Shown here: piece after piece, positions 5,738-10,892 of the stretch
Layout of the letters: the number at the start of each line of letters is the position of its first letter
Numbering within the stretch: the stretch's first letter is position 1
Source of the DNA: Planctomycetaceae bacterium
GTDB lineage: Bacteria; Planctomycetota; Phycisphaerae; Phycisphaerales; SM1A02
Assembly: GCA_027488265.1 (NCBI GenBank)
Contig: JAIYCA010000244.1
Location: 1 to 10,892 of the forward strand
Length of the DNA stretch: 10,892 nucleotides
Reading direction: 5' to 3'
Made by a program: the position numbers and the translations under genes
The notes under the pieces: model-generated
Told to the model about the DNA's origin: nothing
Seen by the model: the letters and a program-made list of their open reading frames with translations, nothing else
Databases searched by the model: none

Positions 5738-6472
5738 TCAATCGAATTCGTCGCCACGGAACGTGGACGCGAGGTACGCATCACGCACCGCTTGGTCGTT
5801 GATGATCTCGCGCGGCGTACCTTCGCGGAGGTTCTTCCCTTCGTGAATGATGTACGCACGATCGCAAATGCGCAGCGTTTGCTGCACGTTGTGATCGGTG
5901 ACAAGCATCGCGATACCGTTGTCGGCGAGGCGACGCACTTCGTTCTGCAATTCTTCGACGGTGTGCGGATCGACGGCGGCAAACGGCTCATCGAGCAGCA
6001 TCAATTTCGGGCGCGTCACGAGCGCACGCGCGATTTCCAAGCGCCGCCGCTCACCGCCCGAACACGTGCGTGCCTCATCTTTCGCTTTATGCAGAAGACC
6101 AAACTGCTCGAGCAACTCATGCGCTCGGCGCTTTCGTTGATCGCGACCAAGCGCTTGCGTTTCGAGAATCGCGAGTAGGTTCTCTTCGCAGCTCAATCGC
6201 TGAAAGACGCTCGGCTCTTGTGAGAGGTAACCCATCCCAGCAAGTGCGTGGCGATACATCGGTTCGAATGTCACGTCGCGACCATCGAACTGCACCGCGC
6301 CACCTTCGGGCGTGATCATCCCAATCGCCATGCGGAAGGACGTTGTCTTGCCCGCACCATTCCGACCAAGAAGCCCGACCACTTCACCAGCGTTCACTTG
6401 AAACGAGACACCGTCGACGACGCGTCGTCCTGAGTAGGCTTTGATGAGTCCTGTGGCGGAAAGCAGTGGCAC
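5738..6472 (-). CDS. lptB: LPS export ABC transporter ATP-binding protein LptB
   Basis: This 244-residue ATPase is the cytoplasmic motor of the LptB2FGC complex, which extracts lipopolysaccharide from the inner membrane and pushes it across the periplasm. Visible motifs are Walker A GRNGAGKTT (36-44), Q-loop Q85, the signature segment C-S-G-G-E-R-R-R-L-E-I-A-R-A-L (137-151, Cys in place of the usual Leu), Walker B LMLLDE (157-162), the D-loop near 168 and H-loop H194. F90 within V-F-Q-R-L-S matches the Phe that couples E. coli LptB to LptF/LptG. The C-terminal G-x-x-x-E-I-I-N-D-x-x-V-R-D-A-Y-L-A is also typical of LptB and separates it from branched-chain amino acid ATPases. The start is GTG. 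It sits 27 bp after the CNNM gene and 44 bp before the lipoprotein gene, on the same strand. LptA, LptC, LptF and LptG are not in the window. Confidence 0.92.
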   Translation of the reverse strand: MPLLSATGLIKAYSGRRVVDGVSFQVNAGEVVGLLGRNGAGKTTSFRMAIGMITPEGGAVQFDGRDVTFEPMYRHALAGMGYLSQEPSVFQRLSCEENLLAILETQALGRDQRKRRAHELLEQFGLLHKAKDEARTCSGGERRRLEIARALVTRPKLMLLDEPFAAVDPHTVEELQNEVRRLADNGIAMLVTDHNVQQTLRICDRAYIIHEGKNLREGTPREIINDQAVRDAYLASTFRGDEFD

Positions 6473-6499
6473 GCGCGGAGTGTACCGATGCGCGCGCGA

Positions 6500-7828
6500 T
6501 CAGTCTTCGCGGGCCGCCACGGTGCCACCTTCGGCGGCACGCATCTCGATCGCAACGCGATCAATTTTGGTCGGGCCCGCAGCGATGATGACGAAGGTCG
6601 CCTCGGGCGACTCCTCGCGCTCGCCTGTCGCAGGAACACGACCAAACCGATCGAGCAGGTAACCCGCGACCGTGTCGAAGTCGCCATCCTCGGGAAGCGA
6701 AAGCCCCAAGCGCTCGTTCACTTCGCTGATCGACACGCGGCCGTCCGCTTCAAACCGTCCGTCGCCCGCAGGAACCATGAGCGGCGGCTGCTCGTCGGCT
6801 GGCTCGTGTTCGTCGTGAATCTCACCGACGATCTCCTCCAACACATCTTCAATCGTGCAGATGCCGCTTGTTCCGCCGTACTCGTCGACAACGACCGCCA
6901 TATGCACTTCGGCGAGTTGGAAATCTCGAAGCAGCTCTCCGAGCGGCTTTGTTTCTGGAACGCGGAGCGGCTCGCGCAGCATGGAGCGCAGTCGGAAATC
7001 GCTCGCGCTGTCGCCGAAGAATCGCACCAAGTCGCGCACGTACAGAATGCCAACGATTTGGTCGAGACTTTCCTCGTAGACCGGCACGCGCGAGTGTCCG
7101 CTTTCGGCCAGTTGTGTGCGGATCGCTGCGAGATCGTCGGTCAGTTCGAACGCTTCGATGTCCGTGCGCGGCGTCATCACGCTCGCCACCGTCGTTTGGC
7201 CGAAGACCACAGCCCGCTGCAACAGCGTCGCCGCGACCGGATCGATTTCACCTTCGCGCCGGCTATCTTCGATCGAGTTGAGAAGTTCTTCTTCCTTCTC
7301 ATCCTCGCGAAGATTGGCGCCTGTGAGTCGGCGCACCACTTCATCAACGAATCCGACTGCGGCCAAGAGCGGCCCAACCACGATCATGGAAAGCCGAACG
7401 AACCCGAGGCTCGCCGCGATGATCGAATAAGTCGCATGTCGCGCGATTGCACTGGCGACGACGCTCGTGAAGAACCACACAAGTGCAATCGAGACGAGCG
7501 CGGTCCCGATCAGCCCTGGCCACGTGATCCGCGAGGTTTCGCCGAACCCTTCAAACGCGACAAGCACGAGCGCGAAGACCACAACACGGCCGACGGTTCG
7601 AAAGAGCGCGACCGCGTGCGATGCCTCGTTGAGGCGATCGAGCACCCAGCGGCCATCCGCGAGTCGCCCCCGGCTTTCCAGTTCGTCTTCAAGCCCTGAT
7701 CGGCTCGCCTGCACCATCGCGAGGTTGAGCGCGGAGAAGTACCCCGTGGCGCCGACCGTGACAGAAATGGCGAGGAAGAGATAGGGATTCACGCTTGCGA
7801 AAGCTCCGAGGACTCCGATTCCTCGCAC
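6500..7828 (-). CDS. CNNM/CorC-type (HlyC family) membrane protein with CBS domains
   Basis: The order of domains is that of the bacterial CNNM/CorC proteins, implicated in Mg2+ export and often annotated as hemolysins. An N-terminal DUF21/CNNM region has hydrophobic segments at about 15-38, 77-93, 104-126 and 137-161. A CBS pair follows (about 214-335), with V-M-T-P-R-T-D-I at 217-224 and V-V-V-D-E-Y-G-G-T-S-G at 312-322. The C-terminal CorC_HlyC domain (about 355-430) contains D-F-D-T-V-A-G-Y-L-L-D-R-F-G (383-396). At 442 residues the length is normal. The assigned start is a GTG at 7828, inside a strong inverted repeat; a GTG at 7792 (S-V-N-P) would cost only 12 residues and is also plausible. 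It lies 15 bp after ybeY and 27 bp before lptB. The pairing of ybeY with a CorC-type gene is widespread in bacteria. Confidence 0.9.
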   Translation of the reverse strand: MRGIGVLGAFASVNPYLFLAISVTVGATGYFSALNLAMVQASRSGLEDELESRGRLADGRWVLDRLNEASHAVALFRTVGRVVVFALVLVAFEGFGETSRITWPGLIGTALVSIALVWFFTSVVASAIARHATYSIIAASLGFVRLSMIVVGPLLAAVGFVDEVVRRLTGANLREDEKEEELLNSIEDSRREGEIDPVAATLLQRAVVFGQTTVASVMTPRTDIEAFELTDDLAAIRTQLAESGHSRVPVYEESLDQIVGILYVRDLVRFFGDSASDFRLRSMLREPLRVPETKPLGELLRDFQLAEVHMAVVVDEYGGTSGICTIEDVLEEIVGEIHDEHEPADEQPPLMVPAGDGRFEADGRVSISEVNERLGLSLPEDGDFDTVAGYLLDRFGRVPATGEREESPEATFVIIAAGPTKIDRVAIEMRAAEGGTVAARED

Positions 7829-7870
7829 CGCGTGCGAGGCGCATCAGGCGTCTGAAGTATCAGATGCGCC
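7821..7870 (-). promoter_or_regulatory. Tandem hairpins spanning the ybeY stop and CNNM start
   Basis: On the minus-strand mRNA two inverted repeats touch each other. The first pairs GGCGCATC (7870-7863) with GATGCGCC (7845-7838) across the ybeY stop codon. The second pairs CCTCGCAC (7839-7832) with GTGCGAGG (7828-7821) around a 3-base loop. The GTG proposed as the CNNM start is the first triplet of that 3' arm. The arms overlap by two bases (7838-7839), so the two stems limit each other. The arrangement could limit initiation unless ribosomes arriving from ybeY melt it. Confidence 0.45.
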
Positions 7871-8362
7871 GTCCGCCACACGGCGAGCATACACGCTTCC
7901 GAATCCGCCCGCGGAAAGGATGCGATCCTCCTCTGCGTGGATGGCGGCGGCGGCGGCTTCCGTGTCATCGCGATAACCGCAGGCGTGCAGCGTGCCGTGT
8001 ACCGCGTACAGCAGGATCTCGCGCTCGATGCTGTGGCCGCGCGCGGCTGCTTCGCGTCGAGCGACGTCGACGCAGACATAGAGATCGGCTTCGACGGGCG
8101 CGGCGGGATCACTTTCGTCGTGCGCCGGGAAACTCATCACGTCGGTTGTGCCCGCGATCTGCATGAAGCGCTGGTGTGCGGCATCCATGGCCGCGTCACC
8201 CACCAAGAGAACATCAACGCGGGCAACACGCGAAGGGAAGTACGCCAAGAGCGCAGTGAAGGTGCGCGCCAACTCGGCGCGCGCAAGCGACAGGTCGCAG
8301 CCGTCGCCCGCGTGAAACGCGACCTCTGGCTGCGGAGTGTGTTCGACCTCCGCGTGACTCAC
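7844..8362 (-). CDS. ybeY: Endoribonuclease YbeY (rRNA maturation factor)
   Basis: The 172-residue protein carries T-D-V-M-S-F-P (73-79) and the zinc-site segment V-H-G-T-L-H-A-C-G-Y-R-D-D (121-133), both diagnostic of YbeY, a metal-dependent RNase needed for 16S rRNA 3' maturation and ribosome quality control. The classic motif is H-x3-H-x5-H; here H122 and H126 are kept but the third ligand is D132. Asp can bind zinc, so activity is likely retained. The region upstream (1-45) and the Ala-rich tail (135-172) are less conserved. The start is GTG at 8362, overlapping the nuoF stop as GTGA, and no good ribosome binding site is present, so translational coupling to nuoF is likely. Confidence 0.92.
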   Translation of the reverse strand: MSHAEVEHTPQPEVAFHAGDGCDLSLARAELARTFTALLAYFPSRVARVDVLLVGDAAMDAAHQRFMQIAGTTDVMSFPAHDESDPAAPVEADLYVCVDVARREAAARGHSIEREILLYAVHGTLHACGYRDDTEAAAAAIHAEEDRILSAGGFGSVYARRVADGASDTSDA

Positions 8363-9732
8363 CGGACGACCGAAAGCGAGACGCCAGCCGAAACACCAAC
8401 CGACGACACCGCCACGGAGTACGGCTTCACACGCGCCTCGAACTCGCCACGGAACTTGTTGACGATCGTGCGGATCGCCCAGTTGTTGCCGTCCGAGAGA
8501 CCGCAGATCGTGGTGCCGGGGATGATGCCCATCGAACCCGCGATCTCGAGGAGGAGATCAAGGTCCTTGGTGGTCGCGTCACCGCGCTCGATGCGGCTGA
8601 TGATCTTGTAGATCCAGCCCGCGCCTTCGCGGCATGGCGTGCACTGGCCGCAGGATTCGTTCTTGAAGAAGCGCGCGATATTGCGCGCCACCGCGACCAT
8701 GTCGGTGTCTTCGTCAAAGATCGTCGGGCACGCGGTGCCGAGGCCCATCACGTCGAACTTGCGACCGATGTCGAAATCCATCGGCGCATCGAACTGATCG
8801 GTGCCGAGGATGCCCATCGAGACGCCGCCAGCGATCGCACCCTTGAACTTCTTACCGCCGCGCATACCGCCGCAGTAGTCCTCAACGAGCTTGCGCAGCG
8901 GGATGCCGAGATCGCACTCGAAGACGCCCGGACGATTCACGTGACCGGAGACGCCCATCAACTTCGGGCCGTAGCTCGGTGCGCCGCCAATGGTGCTTTC
9001 GCAGCCGAGCGACTTCCACCACGCGACGCCCTTGTCGACGATCGGGCCAACGGCCGCGAGCGTCTCGACGTTGTTGATGATCGTCGGACGACCAAAGAGA
9101 CCCTTGACCGCTGGGAACGGCGGCTTCAAACGCGGCCAGCCGCGGCGACCTTCGACTGCTTCGAGGAGACCGGTCTCTTCGCCGCAGATGTACGCACCCG
9201 CGCCACGGTGGAGGTAGCAATCGACCGCGAACTTCACCTTGCCGTTCATCAGGCCTTGCTTGCCGAAGATGCCCTTGGCATAGGCCTCTTGAATCGCCTT
9301 TTCGACGACCTTCGCTTGGTGGTGGTACTCGCCACGGATGAAGAAGTACGCAGTATCGAGTTGGCACGCCCAACACGCGATCGCGATGCCTTCCATGATG
9401 ATGTGTGGGTCGTAATCGCAGAGGAGGCGGTCCTTGAAGGTGCCTGGCTCCGCTTCGTCGCAGTTGATGCAGAGGTAGCGACGGCCACCGTCCGGCGGAG
9501 CGAGGAACGACCACTTCAGGCCGCAGGGGAAGCCCGCGCCGCCACGGCCGCGGAGATTCGCGTCCTTGACGAGGTTCACAAGATCCGCAGGCGTCATGTC
9601 GAGCGCCTTCTCGAGCGACTTGTAGCCGCCGGTGGCGATGAAGTCATCGACGCCAACGGTGCGACGGTTCTTTGGATCGCCCCACGGGGCGGTCGGAATG
9701 CGCTTCGTCAGAACTGGTTCAGTGACTGGCAT
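8359..9732 (-). CDS. nuoF: NADH-quinone oxidoreductase subunit F
   Basis: NuoF (457 residues here) is the NADH-binding subunit of respiratory complex I; it holds FMN and the first 4Fe-4S cluster (N3) in the cytoplasmic arm. Motifs seen are the Gly-rich NADH/FMN region RGRGGAGFPCGLKW (61-74), CINCDEAEPGTFKDR (88-102), GAYICGEETGLLEAVEG (179-195), and cluster ligands C361, C364 and C367 in S-C-G-Q-C-T-P-C-R-E-G plus C410. I chose ATG 9732 because GAAGGT precedes it at good spacing; the frame remains open to 9819, but the extra 29 residues are low-complexity. The last 20 residues form an unusual Ser/Val-rich tail after the normal family end. The upstream small gene overlaps the start by 14 bp and ybeY overlaps the stop, implying tight coupling. 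nuoG, the common next gene, is absent. Confidence 0.96.
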   Translation of the reverse strand: MPVTEPVLTKRIPTAPWGDPKNRRTVGVDDFIATGGYKSLEKALDMTPADLVNLVKDANLRGRGGAGFPCGLKWSFLAPPDGGRRYLCINCDEAEPGTFKDRLLCDYDPHIIMEGIAIACWACQLDTAYFFIRGEYHHQAKVVEKAIQEAYAKGIFGKQGLMNGKVKFAVDCYLHRGAGAYICGEETGLLEAVEGRRGWPRLKPPFPAVKGLFGRPTIINNVETLAAVGPIVDKGVAWWKSLGCESTIGGAPSYGPKLMGVSGHVNRPGVFECDLGIPLRKLVEDYCGGMRGGKKFKGAIAGGVSMGILGTDQFDAPMDFDIGRKFDVMGLGTACPTIFDEDTDMVAVARNIARFFKNESCGQCTPCREGAGWIYKIISRIERGDATTKDLDLLLEIAGSMGIIPGTTICGLSDGNNWAIRTIVNKFRGEFEARVKPYSVAVSSVGVSAGVSLSVVR

Positions 9733-10123
9733 GGCTACCTTCGCTTCCGTCGCGCGGGCGGGAATCGCCGCCCGTTTTGACGTCTGTTGTGTTGTCTGGC
9801 GTGTCGTCTGGTGTCTCATCCGCAGCGCCCTCGGGCGTGCGGATCACTTCATCAATCGTCGTTCGACGCAGGAGGTACGGACCATGCCGCGCTTCCTGAA
9901 TCTCGCGCCGTACTTCGAGCGTGTTGCTCGCGTCCGACGCGTTGTGCTCACTCTGCTCCGTCGCCGCGGCCTCGCTCGCGCGCTCGCCTGTTGAGGCGGG
10001 CCTTGTTGAGGCAGGCCTTGTTGAGGCCGGCTCGGTCGGATCCTCTTTGATCGCCTGCACGATGTGCCCGAAGAAGGCACCGAGGTTTCGCATGAGCGAT
10101 GGCTCGGTTTCCTTCGCTCCCAT
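9719..10123 (-). CDS. Small unrecognised protein encoded between nuoE and nuoF
   Basis: I do not recognise this 134-residue protein. Residues 11-29 (M-R-N-L-G-A-F-F-G-H-I-V-Q-A-I-K-E-D-P) would form an amphipathic helix. Residues 33-45 are a P-A-S-T-R repeat, and 46-68 are Ala/Ser/Glu-rich. A second ordered block at 69-95 (L-E-V-R-R-E-I-Q-E-A-R then Y-L-L-R-R-T-T-I-D-E-V-I-R) is strand/helix-like. The tail (96-134) is acidic, Thr/Asp-rich and probably disordered. No cysteines, signal peptide or membrane span are present. The start ATG shares one base with the nuoE stop (TGATG), and the stop lies 14 bp inside nuoF, so it is translated within the nuo train. Two ordered blocks in a disordered chain suggest a complex I accessory or assembly factor, but that is inference from position alone. 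Confidence 0.7.
   Translation of the reverse strand: MGAKETEPSLMRNLGAFFGHIVQAIKEDPTEPASTRPASTRPASTGERASEAAATEQSEHNASDASNTLEVRREIQEARHGPYLLRRTTIDEVIRTPEGAADETPDDTPDNTTDVKTGGDSRPRDGSEGSHASH
9991..10031. repeat. 15-bp tandem repeat inside the small nuo-linked gene
   Basis: TTGAGGC begins at 9991, 10006 and 10021, giving three units of 15 bp with one or two differences. On the coding strand they encode P-A-S-T-R, P-A-S-T-R and P-A-S-T-G. The unit length is a multiple of three, so copy changes keep the frame. It is likely a flexible linker that varies by slippage. Confidence 0.75.
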
Positions 10124-10674
10124 CAGTGGTGACCGCTCCCCCCACCTGCACGCGATGCCTCATCAATCAGCGCATCGATCTTCTCGATCGTGAGTTTCTC
10201 ATGGAGCGTCTCGTTGAAGAGCGCAACCGGCGCGGTATCGCACGAACCGAGGCACTCGAGCGCGAGCAGCGTGAACTTGCCGTCGTCGGTCGTTTCGTGC
10301 GGCTCGATCCCGAGGCGATCGCGCACGTGATCAAGCAACTTCTGATGACCGCACACTTCGCACGCGATCGATTGGCAGATGCCAATCACGCACTTGCCGA
10401 CCGGCTCGGTATGGAACTCTTCGTAGAACGTGACGGTGTCCATCACGTCTGCGGGCTTAATCGAGAGAAAGGACGCGATCTCGACCATCGCCTGATACGG
10501 AATGTGGCGATACGCGTGCTGGATTTCATGCAGGATCGGCATCAACGCGCCCTGCTTCGTTGCGTAGCGCGGAAGAAGTTCCTTGGTCCAACGATCCTTC
10601 ATCGCCTGCGTGCAGTACGGCTCGGCGCGCGTGGGGATCTTGGTCGTGGCAGATGGTTTGGTCGTCCAGCTCAT
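10123..10674 (-). CDS. nuoE: NADH-quinone oxidoreductase subunit E
   Basis: NuoE (183 residues here) is the thioredoxin-like 2Fe-2S subunit (cluster N1a) that pairs with NuoF in the NADH-oxidising tip of complex I. The N-terminal helical region (about 25-90) includes H-E-I-Q-H-A-Y-R-H-I-P (49-59) and V-T-F-Y-E-E-F (81-87). The cluster ligands are C100 and C105 (C-Q-S-I-A-C) and C141 and C145 (E-C-L-G-S-C-D-T-A-P), the expected C-x4-C and C-x3-C spacing. The N terminus has about 20 polar residues before the domain, and the tail is Gly/His-rich. The ATG at 10674 has no strong ribosome binding site; a stable hairpin ends 18 bases upstream. The stop overlaps the next start as TGATG. Confidence 0.95.
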   Translation of the reverse strand: MSWTTKPSATTKIPTRAEPYCTQAMKDRWTKELLPRYATKQGALMPILHEIQHAYRHIPYQAMVEIASFLSIKPADVMDTVTFYEEFHTEPVGKCVIGICQSIACEVCGHQKLLDHVRDRLGIEPHETTDDGKFTLLALECLGSCDTAPVALFNETLHEKLTIEKIDALIDEASRAGGGSGHH

Positions 10675-10691
10675 GATTCAGGCGCTCGCAA

Positions 10692-10720
10692 AGGGTTGCT
10701 CGCTTTCGCGACGCAACCCT
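10692..10720 (-). promoter_or_regulatory. GNRA-capped hairpin in the nuoE leader
   Basis: Read on the minus strand, AGGGTTGC (10720-10713) pairs with GCAACCCT (10699-10692). After a bulged G, TCGC pairs with GCGA around a GAAA loop closed by C-G. The result is a 12-bp stem with one bulge and a GNRA tetraloop. It ends 17 bases before the nuoE ATG. Only three T residues follow, too few for a convincing terminator, so a role in mRNA processing, stability or partial attenuation is more likely. Confidence 0.6.
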
Positions 10721-10751
10721 GATGATTCTCACTTCACGTCCTATCACCAGA

Positions 10752-10885
10752 GGTCGCTGCCGCAGCAGCGACCGCTCAAACCTCTAGGCGGCTACCGCAG
10801 TAGCCGCCGCTCAAACTTCGGTCGCGGCCGCAGCCGCGACCGCTCAAACTTCGGCGGCTACCGCGGTAGCCGCCGCTCAAATTAG
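10752..10885 (-). repeat. Four-unit hairpin repeat array in the nuoD-nuoE gap
   Basis: Units start (plus-strand view) at 10752, 10787, 10820 and 10853, spaced 35, 33 and 33 bp. Each has a perfect 22-bp palindromic stem-loop (9-bp arms, 4-base loop) and a single-stranded spacer containing GCTCAAA. Stems alternate: GGTCGCTGC, GGCGGCTAC, GGTCGCGGC, GGCGGCTAC, each with its exact complement. Units 1 and 3 differ by a paired T-A to G-C change, so pairing is kept while sequence varies. On the minus strand, which is the transcribed one, the loops are TGCG in three units and CGCG in one, closed by C-G; C(UGCG)G is a UNCG-class tetraloop. The spacer on that strand is GAAGTTTGAGC. The array fills the first part of the untranslated gap after the probable nuoD stop. 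It is not a CRISPR, because spacers are constant. Confidence 0.85.
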
Positions 10886-10892
10886 CGATCCA
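10882..10892 (-). CDS. nuoD: Probable 3' end of nuoD (partial)
   Basis: The last bases of the window read, on the minus strand, (x)TG GAT CGC TAA, i.e. a hydrophobic residue (Val, Met or Leu) followed by Asp-Arg and a stop. NuoD proteins commonly end in -V-D-R or -I-D-R, and nuoD usually precedes nuoE, so a nuoD C terminus fits well. Only three codons are visible, so this rests on gene order and a tripeptide. The first palindromic repeat begins 7 bases after the stop codon. Confidence 0.45.

Noticed and set aside
6488..7699. 403-codon plus-strand open frame
   Set aside because: Antisense to the CNNM/CorC gene. The composition is strongly biased to Arg, His and Asp, and no motif is seen.
8941..9780. 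279-codon plus-strand open frame
   Set aside because: Antisense to nuoF, whose motifs are unmistakable; this frame shows no recognisable protein features.
10692..10720. Intrinsic terminator between nuoD and nuoE
   Set aside because: The stem is strong, but only three T residues follow on the transcribed strand, and nuoE lies directly downstream in the same train.
10752..10885. CRISPR array
   Set aside because: The units are palindromes of two alternating types with a constant spacer. CRISPR arrays have constant repeats and unique spacers; here nothing is unique.
10583..10885. Plus-strand protein with Arg/Gly/Ser repeats (33-bp period)
   Set aside because: The repeat period is a multiple of three, but the frame is partly antisense to nuoE, and the perfect arm pairing explains the sequence better than coding does.

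Overview
The window looks like chromosomal DNA from a Gram-negative, GC-rich bacterium. The diderm envelope is shown directly by an LptB homologue (lipopolysaccharide export), a PagL-like outer-membrane lipid A deacylase ending in Phe, and a lipoprotein with a lipobox. My best guess is a planctomycete, perhaps of the Phycisphaerae. This rests on weak inference: few strong Shine-Dalgarno sites, an Asp in place of the third YbeY metal-ligand His, an intergenic repeat resembling ones I associate with planctomycete genomes, and an unusual nuo gene order.

Left part (1-4711): surface polysaccharide and lipid A genes. A short unrecognised helical protein (43-372, +) converges with a FlaA1/CapD-type nucleotide-sugar 4,6-dehydratase (439-2001, -). 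A 256-bp gap carrying two inverted repeats separates that gene from a divergent UDP-glucose 4-epimerase gene, galE (2258-3292, +). galE converges with a PagL-like gene (3376-4113, -), which lies downstream of a MutT-like Nudix gene (4259-4711, -). The gap between these two holds a directly repeated, hairpin-forming element.

Centre (4712-5075): a 364-bp stretch without a convincing protein gene. On the + strand it has a sigma70-like promoter, about 145 nt that fold into successive hairpins, and a strong intrinsic terminator. I read it as an uncharacterised small RNA gene.

Right part (5076-10892): one long minus-strand gene train. In transcription order it runs: the last codons of a probable nuoD, a roughly 200-nt intercistronic region full of hairpins, nuoE, a small unrecognised gene, nuoF, ybeY, a CNNM/CorC-type transporter gene, lptB, and a PEGA-domain lipoprotein gene. 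Several junctions overlap (TGATG, a 14-bp overlap, GTGA), which suggests translational coupling. The train joins the NADH-oxidising module of complex I to rRNA maturation, ion transport and LPS export. No nuoG follows nuoF.

The most interesting feature is the nuoD-nuoE gap. Four palindromic units alternate between two stem sequences, keep perfect pairing through compensatory changes, and three of the four carry a cUGCGg (UNCG-class) tetraloop on the transcribed strand only. A fifth, unrelated hairpin with a GAAA (GNRA) loop lies just upstream of the nuoE start codon. This points to selection on RNA structure.
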